Shown here: piece after piece, positions 1 through 14,200 of the stretch
How positions within the stretch are numbered: position 1 is the first letter of the stretch
Layout: each line of letters opens with the position of its first letter
NCBI GenBank assembly: GCA_024305405.1
Contig: JAKNDB010000105.1
Coordinates: 806,001 to 870,000, forward strand
Length of the DNA stretch: 64,000 nucleotides
Direction: 5' to 3'
Origin: Dirofilaria immitis
Taxonomy: Eukaryota; Nematoda; Chromadorea; Rhabditida; Onchocercidae
Made by a program: the position numbers and the translations under genes
The notes under the pieces: generated by a model
Seen by the model: the letters and a program-made list of their open reading frames with translations, nothing else
Database searches by the model: none
Told to the model about the DNA's origin: nothing

Positions 1-84
1 ATACACGTACGCAATACATATGTATAGGGAAAATAGCCTGGCGACAAGATTTCTAAATAGGTAACACAGACAAAACTTGATACG

Positions 85-285
85 CTACCTGTTACACTCT
101 GGAAGATTAGCATACGATTTGCAAACAGCCTTATCTAAGCATTCCGTTATACAGAGACGTTCTACGATACTAAGGGCTTTTTCATTCTGAACGAGTTTCT
201 TTGACTTAAAACTTGCTTCGCTTACTGAATCGCTGATACTATCATGAAAATACATAAAAATAATAGCATTAATGGAAATATACAT
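85..285 (-). CDS. Possible small secreted cysteine-containing peptide (unrecognised)
   Basis: This is an open frame of 66 codons starting at the ATG at 285-283. Its first 13 or so residues are hydrophobic and could be a signal peptide. The C-terminal third holds four cysteines (LCITEC..., AVC..., PEC) just before the stop. It lies only about 22 bases downstream of the LRPAP1 stop codon on the same strand. It could be a tightly packed downstream gene, or a chance frame in the LRPAP1 3' UTR. I recognise no family and see no clear splice acceptor at the start. Support is weak. Confidence 0.25.
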   Translation of the reverse strand: MYISINAIIFMYFHDSISDSVSEASFKSKKLVQNEKALSIVERLCITECLDKAVCKSYANLPECNR

Positions 286-307
286 GAGGAACAACGCAAC
301 AACATAT

Positions 308-2106
308 TTATAATTCTGTATGAATAATTTTTGCTTCTAAATAATTCTCCAATTTCCTAAGTTTACGTATCAAACGCTTATTTTCTTCCTCGAAACTACT
401 GACATCTTCATCGAATATATTGGATTTGCCCAATTTTCCTTGCTCTTTCTTCGCTCTTTTAAGTTCTTCATCGTGATACTTCACTTTCTCAAGACTTTTA
501 TCAAAATGATTCAGTTCTATTCGTATTGATTCCATTTCTGATGCGGTTAAGTTTGAGTTTTGCAATGCCTAAATTGAACAACTGTCATTCCATGGATTGG
601 CAAAAACTTAACAGTGAAGTTTTAAATTGAAAAAAGAAAACCGTAAAGAGAATTCGAAGAGTACTATTACTTTATCAAGTTAATTTATCTTCCCGTTTAT
701 AAAAAGAACTTTCCAGAAATAATTTTTCTGCCAAAAGTCAGAAAAAAATTAAACTTCCTTTTCGTTGCTAAGGATAGAAAAAGTTTACAATATGTAATGA
801 GAAAAAAATATGAGATAAACTTTGAAATCTCAAAACATGCCATCCTTATAAAAAAAAATGGCGATAACCAAAAATCCTGAATAGCAATTATAAAAATCAG
901 AATGCTCAAGGGATGATAAGTAAATCCAACCAAATGCCATAAATTTTCCACTTTTCATCGATGAATGTTTTCCGCGACATTTGTGTAACTTTCTGATGCA
1001 ATTTATCATAAGAATCCAAAATATCATTATTATTCACTTTCAGTTCACGATTTAACCTATCGTTCATTTCGAAAGAATTTTCAGTTAAAGTATTGCCATT
1101 GAATTCACTGAACAATTGCACTTTCTGTTCATACTGCTTTAACTTTTGTTCATGATCCTTAAGTTCCTTGTGAAGAACTGAAACAATTTATTTATAAAAT
1201 TATAGATTCAATGGTTATTCCAATGTAAGCCAACTAAGATTCCATTATTTTTGTAAATATTCCCCAGGACAATTGCACATATATACATAAAATATACATA
1301 AAAGTATACACATACATACAAGAAAAACTTTACCTTCCAGTGCAGCTTTAGAAAAACGCGAATTTCGCGCAACATGCCAAAGCTTTTGCAGTTTCGGATC
1401 ATTAAAGTTCTTTAAAGAAAGAACACTATTCTCTTCCTTCACTTCTTCTTCGTTCCGCCATTTATATTTCTAAAATACATTTTGAATTTTTTCCGCAATA
1501 TATCGATTAAAAAATTATGAGTTCAGGTTTCTCGAGCAATAAAAATGATTCATCCACTCAGCATTTTTACAAAAGACAAAAGAAATCTAAAGACAGTTGG
1601 AAATAAAAATGTTGCACAATATCCTCTTAAAAGTATAAATATCTTTTAACGAAATACTTCCAGATCATCTTTATACCTTCATATAAGCAAACACTGCTGA
1701 TTCCAAACCATACTTCTCGAGGAGTTGTATAAGCTTATTGTCCATCTCTTCCAGCACCAACTTCTCGTTTTTATATTTGCTGGTTTCACAGACAAATAAA
1801 GTAAGTCAAATTTATCCAATTCGTCCTAAAAATAAAGAGAAGGAAAAAAAAAAGATAATTTAATTTCCATAAAGCAGAATAAAAAATTTCAGTTTTGCTT
1901 TCAAACATATCATAATCAGGTCCGTAACTTACTTTCAAACGTTTTATCAGTGCCTTATCGCTTAGATGATGTACAGCTTTAGACCAAACAAAATTTAGCT
2001 TATTAGTGCGAAACGATGCATCCATCCATGTCCTCAGATTTCCTCCCAAGAATAATTGCACACGAATTAATATCATCAGCAGTAATGCTATCTTTATTGA
2101 CGCCAT
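308..2106 (-). CDS. LRPAP1: Alpha-2-macroglobulin receptor-associated protein (RAP) homologue
   Basis: RAP is an ER chaperone that keeps LDL-receptor-family proteins from binding ligands too early. Five exons are visible: 1933-2106, 1677-1825, 1334-1469, 931-1177 and 308-568, giving about 322 residues (human about 357). Exon 1 encodes a signal peptide (MASIKIALLLMILIRVQLFLG). RAP-like blocks follow: LLEKYGLES, DPKLQKLWHVAR, VENLWHLV and SEMESIRIEL. The protein ends in HTEL, matching vertebrate HNEL, an ER-retrieval signal. Two exons are each one base short of the phase their neighbours require. Exon 2 changes frame at a TTT run near 1786-1790, and exon 4 at an AAAA run near 953-956. Adding one base at each restores the family reading frame, so these look like sequence errors, not decay. 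The start ATG is supported by the signal peptide. Confidence 0.9.
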
Positions 2107-3005
2107 TTTCCAAAAGATTTATTCCTTCTCATCCAAATTATTACAGTGAATCCTGGTGCTTCAAGATGAAAAAGATTATCAAAGATCATCAAAAATCATC
2201 GATTTTTAAATTAATTCTTGACGAGTATTACATTAGATTCCCTAATTGAAAAATATCACAGGAAAAGCATTTACACTGTCGACAAGGTTGGAAATAAAGT
2301 TAATAAAAGAGTAAAATAAATATTATGCAAAACTATTTCGTGCAACTAGCAAACCACCCAACTTGCTTTGTCAGGTCATCAACATTCCATTCCTTCTAAT
2401 GAGATTTTTATGAAATTGATTGCATATCATGGCCTATGAAATTATGATACTCCACAGAAATCTTTCGCGTTCGGCATTGCAAGTTGTGATTTCGAGGGAG
2501 TTGTTTACCCATGGCATATTAGTAATGACACTTGTCTGATAACGTTTGGGATCAGGAAAATCAAAATGATTTTCTCGAAATGATAATTTAACTTCAAGAA
2601 AAAAGTTATCAATTAATTTTCCAAAGATTTCGTGAATTTAAAGAAACATTGAATTTGACGACTCTATTCGACTGTGTTCCCAGTGTTTTTTTACAAATAT
2701 TAGATCCTTTTATCCTAATTGGAATGGCTACAGCATAAAGATCTTGACATACTCTCTCACCGATTTTTTTCCTTTCTAAATTTCTCATTATTTTTGACTG
2801 ATTATTTAATCGTTGCATTGTTCGTTATATGTTGTTCACATTGCGAGCGTATTCTTGGAGGATCTTTAATATAATTGGATGCATTTATTACTTTTTAATT
2901 ATAGCAATGTGTTTTTAATCGAATAAAGAAAACATAAACTTATAAGAAATGTGAATTTAAATGAGATTATAAACTGAAAGTTTAAAATTTATACGCTTGT
3001 TTGGA
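2107..3005. other. Intergenic, nothing supported
   Basis: This is AT-rich sequence between the 5' end of LRPAP1 and the 3' end of the Gly/His-rich gene. A 69-codon minus-strand frame at 2609-2818 matches no family I know and has no convincing splice signals. Upstream regulatory DNA of LRPAP1 is expected here, but I see no recognisable site. Confidence 0.4.
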
Positions 3006-4257
3006 TTAGTCCCACTTTTCATCACCATGATGGTAATTATGGACATGTTCATTACTGGAATCTTTCCATCCGTCCTCTCGATCGCTATTGCTCCATTTCT
3101 TGATAACTTGCTTCCAGTCACCATGATTATGGGCATGTTCATCGCTATCTTCGCCAAGTGTGATCTTATCCCAAACAGAGTGTGCCGAACCGTGATCGGC
3201 GCCTATATGTTCGTAACCTTTCTCAAAGCCACTGTGATTATCATCTTTTACATGGGCTTCTTTTGTTGCTTCGTGATCGTAACCTAAATGACATTTTCAG
3301 TTTAAAATTAAAATCAAATTATTCATTTCGTAAAGTAAGTCGAATATTTTGAAAATACTTGAACTGTATACAGAAAATGCATCTTTAAGTTTAATTCTTT
3401 GAAATGAGATTAAACTTTTTGAATATAAAAATCTTACACTAGAGTTTTCATGTCACTACCATAATTCCGAACCGGATACTTACCATTGGTTCCCCAATAT
3501 CCTTTGGAATAAAATCCATGTGGCCCTGATCCCTGCGTAAAGTATGAGTATTTTTATGTCCTTCGGCTCCTTAAATAAGGAAGAGAGAATGTTTATAGAA
3601 TGGGTTCTTCAAGTTGATTTCAGTTTATTGTTTGAGATGAAAGTCCATAATTAAATCTCAAGATTTAGCATCTTTCTTACCAGCAAGCTCATGTTCTCCA
3701 GCTTCTACTGCATCAGCAATACGTCTATCAGCAATGTGTTTCGCAAATTCGGAAAATCCATCTATGGCGCCCTTACTACCATATGCGAAACCGGCGTGAT
3801 CTCTGTCACCGTTGTTGTATTCCTTATCGCTACGTTTATTTGCACTAGTTTTTCCACTTTTTGATGTACTGAAACCACCCCAAACAATGCCATCTCTATC
3901 CCAACGTTGTCCTAAACATTCAATAAATTTTTGAGATTATATGAATGTGATTCTAAGACTTAGAAATCCGTTTGATATATGCGACTGCTGGAAAACACAT
4001 ACATGTGAGATCAAAACTGATTAGATGAGGATGCAGGAATTGGACGCAACAGCAGTCCATTGTTCAAACAGTTAGTAGTCTCACCAAATATTCAAACTAA
4101 ATCTCAATATACATTTTATTCGATTGACTATAGGAAGAGAATTGCAGGATGACCTACCGATATCCCAGTCACCAGCAGGTTCGTGATAAATCCATTCTGA
4201 GCATGATATATACTGCAGTAGAATAGAACATAATGCGAAAATGATTGAATCGAACAT
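3006..4257 (-). CDS. Secreted Gly/His-rich protein of unknown function
   Basis: Four exons are visible: 4158-4257, 3681-3911, 3484-3532 and 3006-3283. The first encodes a signal peptide (MFDSIIFALCSILLQYISC). The mature protein, near 200 residues, is rich in Gly, His, Asp and Ser. It has recurring aromatic-glycine blocks (GFAYGSKG, HGFYSKGYWGTNGYDHE, GFEKGYEHIGADHG) and a His/Asp-rich tail (EHAHNHGD, EHVHNYHHGDEKWD). Such a tail could bind metal or be structural. That is inference, and I do not recognise the family. Exon 2 ends in phase 1, while exon 3 reads well only from phase 0, so one or two bases may be missing in the G run at the exon 3 acceptor. The last intron end and most of the last exon's 5' part are copied at 15004-15208. 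The antisense frame at 2997-3287 is a shadow of this exon. Confidence 0.7.
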
Positions 4258-5249
4258 TTTCGTTTCTTCCGGAGGAATTTTTCGAAGGAAAAGATGCTTG
4301 AGAGAAGAGGAGGAGAGAAGCTTTCGAATCCTTCTAGCTGCTTACTGAGACGTTGCCCACTTAATTTATAACAGTTTGGGAAAGAAGGTCAATGTAATTT
4401 CTTAGTGAGACGAATTTCGGCCAGTTCCGTCCATGCACTTTTTTTCCCCGCCAGGTTATAATTATTGTAAAAATGACACCTAATAATGCTTCATCGTCCT
4501 TATTTTATTTCTGCTCTTGCACTGAAGACAAGTTTTACATATAACTGGTGATGGCCTGCAGTGAGTGATTCCTATTTTTCTACAGAAAACAAAAATCTTT
4601 ATTACTGTCAACAAAAATAGAACAATAAACATAAGAAAAAAAGACTTATTCGATGAGAAATAAATGCACAGCCGAAAGATCCGCTACACGTTAAAATTTA
4701 TCAAAGAAATTCCATTTGCACATCTCATAGATTTTATTGCTTTGCCAGTTAATAGGAATAACAGCATTTCTTGATCGAAGCGTTAAATGAAATGAAGAAA
4801 TAACTGAGTGGTTTTTTCTTGCATAAATCTGTATCCATTATGGTTTTAAAAGCTTTATGCTTTTCTTCAACGAATCATGGTAAAGCAAAACATTTCCAAA
4901 ATTTAGGTAATGTCATTTGTAAAATCGATAACACTTTGTACTGTAACTTATGTTGAATATATTCATAAGTGAAAAGCTTTAATTTTTCATTGTAATAATA
5001 AAGGAAACTTTACCATTTGAGGCAAAATCTCCATAACTATAAATGGACTTCGTTGTAAATCTATCAACGCTCTTAATATTGTGAAGAAGCGGCATAAAGA
5101 TATATTTCATAGAAATACGATGAATAATGCAAAAGATAACGGAAGAGAGGTAAAAATCACATCAGATGAACATCAGTTTAGCATTTGAAGAATAAAACAT
5201 GGAAATGCATAACACTGAAAAAGAGTACTTAATCGCAGTAAACAAGAAT
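4258..5249. other. Intergenic between Gly/His-rich gene and SID-1-like gene
   Basis: This contains the upstream region of the Gly/His-rich gene and the 3' UTR of the SID-1-like gene. I see no open frame or RNA gene that I can support. Confidence 0.4.
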
Positions 5250-8200
5250 TCAGAAGATGGGAATTGGTTGCTGATCAACATCAGAAATCATGATATCGTC
5301 ATCGAGTACGGCAATAGCGAGTAATGAAAAAAATGATGCCAGAGAAGAAATGAAATGCCACATATCGTGATGATCGTAATAACCGAACACTATACACTCT
5401 TCGGATAAAGCTCGATTTTGTGCTGCTGTTAACTGAATTTCAGAAGTACATAAATTACAAAATATATTAAAGATAAAATCTTAAATAAAAGAAATGCTGA
5501 ATCCCTTTTCTTTTAAATTTTCTAATGAGATTTTTTGACATATGTGGCAAGTACAATTGTAGCTGTAAGTGATGTAATCGTCTTAATTATGGAATTCAAC
5601 TCCTCTCCTTAAATCCCTTGCTTTGTTATAATCTTTGATAGTTACAAACATTGCAAATTAAAGGTATAAAATGAATATCAGTGAAATACAGTTAAGCGTT
5701 CACTTACTGTCCAATCATTTTTGCCATGGCTGAAGAAATAAGAAGCAACAATCCAAAGTAAACATGAAACAACTGTATAAATAAAACTATGTATGAGGAT
5801 CGTTTCACCAGCAATAATCTAAATAACATATGGCGATTGACTAGAGCAAAGAGTTTATAATACGAAATTTTGAAGAAAAGGTATGTTGGCAAATTTGGTG
5901 ATAATAACTGATTTTTGTTCGACCGAAATAAGAATGAGAATAAGAATTCGAATAAAAAAAGTTACTATAAATAAGTTACTATATATACTATCATATTTGG
6001 GTGGTGCTATGAATATTTGATATCAATTATTGAACAAAGATTAAAATACTGAGCGTATGACTTGACTGGAACAAGGAACAACTCTAGATTTATAATAGAT
6101 ATAGTTATAGATAAGCGATAGTTAATTTCGGAATTCCTTTGAAGATGGTTAGTGTTTAGTCGATGCTTAGTCTTATCATTAGTTGATGTCTAGTTTTATC
6201 ATGAATAATAAGTTGAAAAAGAATTGTTAGATATAACAGTTGATTACTACGTAACTTTCGGTGCAATATAGGCAAATAATAATCATATGAATTGCTCTTT
6301 AAGCAATCGAATTACTGTTCTTATAAGCATAATCATAAATCATTTAATTCACTTAAAAGATTTTCTTAATCTTAACATTTTATATTATAAGAAAAATTCG
6401 GATTTCCAGACACAACTTTCTAGATAAGAAAATAATGAACTTGATCATCGTTTTCGCATATAAAAATGTAGCAAAATAAGTGACTTATTTATTGATTGGT
6501 GGCTTAGGTAGAGCAAACTTGACTATAACGATGATTGGGAAAATAATGCTACGTATTCAGCCTTCCGCTATTAAAGTCTTTTGTCTCTTGTTTCCAAAAA
6601 TCGCTTTTGTAATTAACAATTTACAGTTTTATTACTCAGCAATCCGGAAAACTGGAATATTGGAGGCTCACAATTGTACCAGTAATGGAAGAATAAGTCT
6701 TTTTCTAAGTTCCTCGAAAAAGGGACTAGGCCTTCTCCTAATTAATCTTTATTTTATCAGCAATTTCTTTTTTTTTCACAACAATTTCTTTTTTTTTCAT
6801 ATCAGCAATTTCTTTTTTTTTCACAACATATAATTTTCTTTTTCACAACAGTGCATTCTACACATTGAATCGGTAAACTCTCTCTCTCAATAGATTTATC
6901 CATTATCCCGCAGTGAATATAAACGCAGCCGTGTTTTCAACAATTTCCAAATCATGATTTAAGGAATTTAGAATCTCCAGCTAGCTAATTCTCAGAGCTA
7001 CAAAACAAAAGAACTGTACAGTTCACGACATCCCGATTACCCTATTTTCCTTACTTCTTAACATTTAGTATGAAGCTGAAACAGAAAAAATGGAGGAAAG
7101 TGAATTTCTTCCTTACTGTTATTTCTGCAGGATAATTTTGTTTTTCAATGAAGAATGAATGAATAACCAAAAATGTAATGTGAAGATTAAGTTAAGGGCT
7201 ACATGAATTTCAGGAAGCCTGAGTGCGAAGTTATTTTAAAGTTTTAGTAAAAGCTCATTAACGCAGTTGCATAACTGTTGAATCCTTGTTAATTCATAAT
7301 GTCGGAAAGATGGGCAGTCATGAATGAATAGATCCATAAGAAAACAGATGTAAATATCCATATTTCTTTCTAATTTTCAAAAAAAAATTAAGTTTAAAGT
7401 TCGCCGAATTTTAGGAAAAAAATCAGAAGCAAAAGGATAATTATTACAAAACAAACAAAAAGCGTTATCAAATTCGAGTCTGACCTTGCAGAAAACGTAG
7501 TAAATAAAATAGCCAGCAGTGTTAAGTATTATAACATGAAGTGTGATGTATGATGTTCGCAGTAGACCTGTTTCAAATAATAACGCTAGTGCAATATTGC
7601 ATGTAGTAATGCAAACTAGTAATATTCTGCAAAAAACAATTGAAATAGAGCTGTTACTTTTTCAGAAAACGGCAAACAGTAAAAGTTCCTGATGAGAATC
7701 ATTCAACTATTAATTCAATTCCAGTAAAGCTAAATTAGCAATGACAATACTGCTATGACGTATGTGTTTTCCTCATCTACGAAAGCAATCAAAAAATAAT
7801 CAAAATGAGTGCTTTTTAATGAACAGACTTACTTTTTCAATACAAAATTTCTATCTCTTTCGTTTCTTGCGAGCAACTGCCAACAATATTCTAACCATTC
7901 TCTCCAATTTTTAGTGCGAATAGATTCTAAAAACAAATTGTAATCCGAATCAAAAAAACAGTAGAAAGCATAATTTATATGGTCAAAAATAATTGATATG
8001 ATATGTAAAACAGTGGATCAAATAAACTTATTAGTTTAGAAATCAACAAAAGTTACCAACAGATAACTGGCTACCAAGTAACAAGTGACATTGAAAAGCA
8101 ATAAGTAACAGCAATTCTGATGTAAGCATAATGCTCAATGAATAGAAATTGTTTTTAAGGCCTAAAACAGCCAGTGAAATGTATGGACACGCATGAAATC

Positions 8201-11200
8201 ATAATGAAGTTGTAATTCTGAATCCAGCAAAACTTTTTATTTTCTTATTTATTTTTGCAACATGAAAAGACCATCATTCCTTCAAATGTCAACGAAATGC
8301 AACTAGATTCTGTACATTTTTAGTAAGCAATAATTTTGTTTGAAAGGTAAAAATATATTTATCTTAAGCAAATCGTATATGATAGATGTGACTATAGTTT
8401 TCGAAACAGAAAAATTAAAACTGGAATAGTTGACCCTTAACAGTATCTAGACTCAAACAAAAATTCAGTATGTTGCAAAGAAAAATAACAGACACAGAGG
8501 TAAAACAAAATTTCTTCTAAGCTTCTGAAATATTGAATTAGATAAGTAATGAAAATTAGTCGTGAAAATTTATTACCACAAAGGTTTAATTTTTCGCTAC
8601 AACTTACATTGCCAGCGAAATGGAAAGAAATAGCAAATATAATTGACTGGAACATTCCAGTTAGTGAGATACCTCCACGCCGAACAAAATAGAATCGTAC
8701 CATTAGAAGAACCAATGCTACTTCGACAAATAGGGTATCTGTAGATGGTCGTTAAGGTTTTTATCTTCAATAACATCTGATTTTATAGGAGTTTTATCCA
8801 AATATCTTTTTCCAAACAATTTTTGCTTCCAGCTAGAAACTTAGGATACTTCCAAAACAGCTTCATTGCTAACAAATATAAACTCAAAAATATTGGAAAA
8901 ATGTTCCAAAAAAATTCCCGACAAACTGAGTACCAATAATTGAACTGGAGTAAAATCAAACATAACATAAAGAAAAATTACCAATATGAAAAGTTCGAGG
9001 GTTTGGACAAATATGATAGAAAGCACTGGCAAAAGACTCTAAACACATCATCAAACCAATATTAAGAAAAATGTGCGCGCAAAAACGTAACCGGCACAGC
9101 CGCGATACTTCAGTACTTGAGAAATCTTGACATTTATGAGTTACTTTGATAAATATAGCCAAATTTAACTGCATTTACTCATCAGTGCTTAATCGACAGG
9201 TAAATTAAAAACACGAATTTGGAGGCACGAGATTATAACTTGCTAATTATCAGTGTATGATGATCATGTTTACAGCAATTATTTTAAGAGTTAAAAAGTT
9301 ATTTCTGCTCCGATCTACTTCCATCCTTTTGTATCAATTCATCAAATCTATTAATTGGAAATGCAAGAAGTTGTGAGATACACTGGGAGAAAATAAATAA
9401 AAAGCTGCAATTTTGATATTCTTCGTGTGATAATTTCAAGATCAAATTTTATTAGTATGAAGATAGATTACATGCACATTTACCGACGGCTGATTAAAAC
9501 GATGAAAGCGAAACCGAGTAAAAAATATCCAGCATTACTATACATATGGTTGAACGTCTGAAACGGTCCTAATCCAAATGAGCATTCTACATTGTAATAG
9601 CAGGCATCCAAATGATCGTTCATTAATGCCAGTTGATCCTGAAATTTGATTTCCAAATTTAAACAAATAAATTCATATAAATAATGAACAGAAATTTTTT
9701 TATTTCATAAATTCCACGACTTCATAATACCTGATTGAAAATTCGATAAATGTGCTTAGTAAAAGTCTAAGTAATTAAATGAGATAAAGTTAATTCGCAA
9801 TAAACTTACCAATAATAATGTATAAAAATACTGGAAAATAACTGGCAATAAAGCAAGATAAGGCATAAAGGCATTCAAACTCAACTGCAGTACATAGAAA
9901 ATATTATGAATGTAGAAACAGAATGGCAAAAAATTAGAATTTTATTAACTGAAAAAAAAAATCGTTATTAGAAAGAGAAAATCAATGCAATAATAATAAA
10001 TTAACTCACCATATCTTCGACTAACACTTTCCATTTCGTTTATTCTCTGATAACCAATAGCATGAATATTCATAAAACTTTAAGAAACTAATTTAAAAAC
10101 ATTTTGATTTTATTAAAAATTCACCTCAAAAACTTGCACGATTTCATCGGTATTGTTGCTGATGGAACGTTGCTCGCTAGTCCTCAACAATGTGGCGTCT
10201 GTAATTTGTCGTTGTTTGCTCTGCGTTTTATCTAGATCAATAATATAAATTGGTTCCATCAGCAAACGTTCCATATAAAAGCATATGGCATACAATATGA
10301 GGATTCAGAGAAACGATAAGGATAAAAGATCGTCAAAATTGCCAAATACAGTCATTAAAGTTTATTAATAGAAATGAAAATTTTTATCATGTTCATTAAG
10401 AGTATAATTTGATAAATAGCTGAAAGCATGACCTTTCACAGACTGCTGCTTATCCTCGTCCATTTGTATATGCATAAGAATACTATATGAGTCATTCATA
10501 GGTACAATTTCCTAAAAACTTATAAAACAAATTTGATTACTGCAAGTCACTTCAAAGTGGTACTTTTTTCATTGACAACATAATTTTTTAATTATTACTC
10601 AGTTATTAACTTTATTTAACAAACACATATAACCAGATGTTTAAAAAAAGCTGTAATCAAGTAAAAGTTGATATAATTAACCTGATGCATGGAAGTTGGA
10701 AATGTTTCTGAATTATTTTCATTTGATAGAACAATCAACGGTATATCAGTTTTTCTTTGACTAAAAAATTTGCCAATAATTATTCATCTTTTCAAACAAA
10801 ATAAGTGTAAAAGTTACACACAAGAGTTAAATTCGATAACTGAAAATATTTTATTAAACAAAATCAAGTGGATTATAAAACTTATTTTTTAAATTCTTAC
10901 AAAGTTCTACTGTAATGTACGATATTAATTTGTTGTGAAAAAGTGTTAAATTGTACTGTTGCACATAATATATTTACCTGTCATGAAGAGGCATGAATTG
11001 GCCACTTGCAAGGAAGATGACAGCTAGCGTTGAATAAAGCGTTGACATTATTAGTAAGGGATATAATGAAGTTGATTCTAGGCTACTAAATTTGATGTCG
11101 AATTTCTTTTTGCGGCTATATTCTCCTAAATTCTTCATGAATTCCAAACTTTCGATTTTAATTTACTGTCTCAACTACAGAAAAAAATCGTAACAGCATT

Positions 11201-14200
11201 AATTTTCAAACTTTTTTTCAGCCTTTGAACTTTTTTTCAGCCCCTTTGAAAACACAGCCAAAATTAGCAAATATAATAACGGCATCAAAAAGCAAAATAA
11301 GAGCAGAACCAAAACGCTACTATCATCCAGAAAAGTGATATTAAAAGCAAAGAAATTAGTACTTAAATAACATGTGTTAAGGCATATTTTGCATTAGATT
11401 CAAATTCAAGTTCAATTTCTTAAAGTGTCTAAGTTTGCCTCTTTTCTTATTATATAATGACAATTATATTTTGACAGCTCAGGTAATCATTAACATTAAA
11501 ACAATTGTGAGAATTCTTTTGCTGTATTGACTGAAAAAGCGTAAGCGCAAAAAGCAATAGGCTTTATGATGATGGAATCGCTAGAATTTATATTTTTCAA
11601 TACACTACAATTTTTAAAGGCAGAATGCAAACGTACGAGCAGAAGCAAATGGATTGCATATTAGGTCATCCTTCAACATCATTACGAAAATATCAACTGG
11701 TGAATTCGCTAGTATCGTAATTGATGCTTTTCGAGTGAACGTTATACGTATGGAAGAATTCAGAGCAAGCATCATCGAATGTAGGAATCCAATCTGGTAA
11801 TGAATCAGAACAAATACCTTTACATTCAACGATTGAAATATAACGAATAGTCAAGAAGACATTTATCTATGCTGACCAATTAACAATTAACGGTTCAAAT
11901 TCTTAACATTACAATCGTAGTTTAAAATTTACAACAAACATGCACTATCTTTCTTCAGATAGTCTTGCAAACACACTTCCTGCTAATATACCAAAATTTT
12001 TATGAAATATTACTATAAATGCATAAATTAGACGCATAAATCGAATAATATAGAAGTCATTTACCGAATAATTTCGGACCACCATAAAAGCACAGAAATC
12101 GTCATCACTTTCCACTGTTATTTTAAGCTTCCGGACATAAGCATCAGAAACGTTAACTCTGAAAGCGATCGGCAGCACTGCTGAGATCTTTTGATTCAAA
12201 AGAGCACGAGTAAATTCTGGCGCACGCAAACTATAACAATAAGGAAATAAAATTTCGCGAAAAGGTTAAATTATTCATCATTTTAAAAATAATTTTCTTC
12301 GCACAATAAAAAAATTTTTATTATATGAAGAAAAGCGCAAAACTCTTTGTTGAACTACGCAAAACACAAAAATTTTATGTATACATGATACAAATACGCA
12401 TTAGTAATTATGTGATCAAGTTAGAAAATTAGTTTGAATTTCGAAGACTTAATTTTCAAACTCAAGAAAGCCAATTGATCTAACACCTACTGGTCCAAAA
12501 TCGAAAAAAATCGAAAAGAATCCAAAAATGGAAAATAATATACATGACGTTGTATTGCGCCCGATCATAAAGCTTGACAAAAATGCTGTAAGTTAAGATA
12601 CTATCTGAATTTGCTGTTACCAAAATGAACAAATTAGCAGATTTATTGCCAGAAGATGGTTCAACAGATTCTTTATTCAGGCTAGGTAACAGCAAGCCAT
12701 TTTGCATATCATCACCTCTGCAAAAATCAAAAATTCCTCAAGAGGATCTGTAAAAAATTCGAATATTAAATAATATCATTCAATAATTCGATTAAATGGA
12801 TGAAATTTCACTTGCGTATGCGGACTATTCTCAAGACATTTTTCTCCTCCGCTTCTAGAAAATAGCATCTTCCTTTTCTTTTACGAAAAAAATTAACAGT
12901 AAGAAAAAAACACCAATCAAAACACGAGAACCATGTAAACCAGTTCCAACATAAAAATACTGCCATAAATACTATCACTTGTAGCAAAACAATTACTACC
13001 ATACTCATAGAACTGAAAATATAAAAACCCGAATCAATAAAAATACATAATAACAAAAATAATTCACATTTACAACTATTCAAACACAAATAACGACGAG
13101 AGTACTTTAAAACTGACTATTTATCATTAGAAATAACCTAGCAGTACCATTTAATCCTGAATAATCAGGTGACAAAATACCTAATGGTGACCAAATACCA
13201 CCAAGTCAAGTTAAAGGACCAAAGCAGAATCCAAAAAGTTCAAAAAATAGAAAAAAACAAAGTTAACTGACTAAAACAAAAATAAATGAAAACCTTGTGC
13301 AAAAATACGATAATCATAAAAGAATACTGTCCGCTAATATCCTCTAAAGACACATCTTTAATTTAAATATAGCAAACAAAAAAAAATAAAACAAAAATAC
13401 AAAACAAATTAAAATAATTAAAAATATAATCAGTAGGAGTTGATTATGTCCAGCTCAAGTTAACCAAAAAAAAACTCAAACAAAATATATTACAAAAAAA
13501 TATAAAAATTATCTAAAATAGAATAATAACTACCAGGCCAAACAATAATAACCAAAATAAATACAGATCTAAATATTAAGAAAAAAAATCTAGAAAATAG
13601 CATCTTACTTATTCAGTGAAGGAAGATTTTTTTAATGGAACAAAAAAAAATCATTTTCTATGCTTCTTATATTTTAAAGAACTAATCGATTGCTTATGTT
13701 TCAATGGATAAATGCTGTAGTTAATAATTAATTTGCCGTAGAAGTTATATGAAACTCACTCTGTTGGTAAAGCAAAGGATATGGCGTTAGTTGGATGCTG
13801 ACAGGTTATCTGTAACAGCGGTTTGCTAATGCCGAGAGATTTACTGACACCATGTAGGCGTACGTGAATTCGCATGAGGTCTAACTAAACATGCAATTTA
13901 GAAAAATAATTTTTCGAAATATTGATTAGCACTCTATTCAAAGAGGAAATTTCTGTCCTCTAATGTTATGATGCTATATTAAAAAAAGATTTCATGATAC
14001 TATATATATATATGTATATATATATATATAGTATATATAATATATATATCTAAAAAAGTTTAGAATTTTTCTATAGAAAATACCGACCACATTTGATTTC
14101 TCAAAATTTGCGTAATAAATGTTGATCTGATTTTTTCTTGCCGTACCATTAATACTTATAGATCTACGTAAGCTGAACGGGAAATTTTGGATATGAATTT

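Noticed and set aside
2997..3287. 96-codon plus-strand frame of hydrophobic residues
   Set aside because: It is the antisense of the His/Asp-rich last exon of the Gly/His-rich gene. Antisense of His/Asp codons reads as Met/Val/Ile.
6480..6833. 117-codon plus-strand frame
   Set aside because: It lies in an intron of the SID-1-like gene and ends in translated T-rich tandem repeats. No family resemblance.
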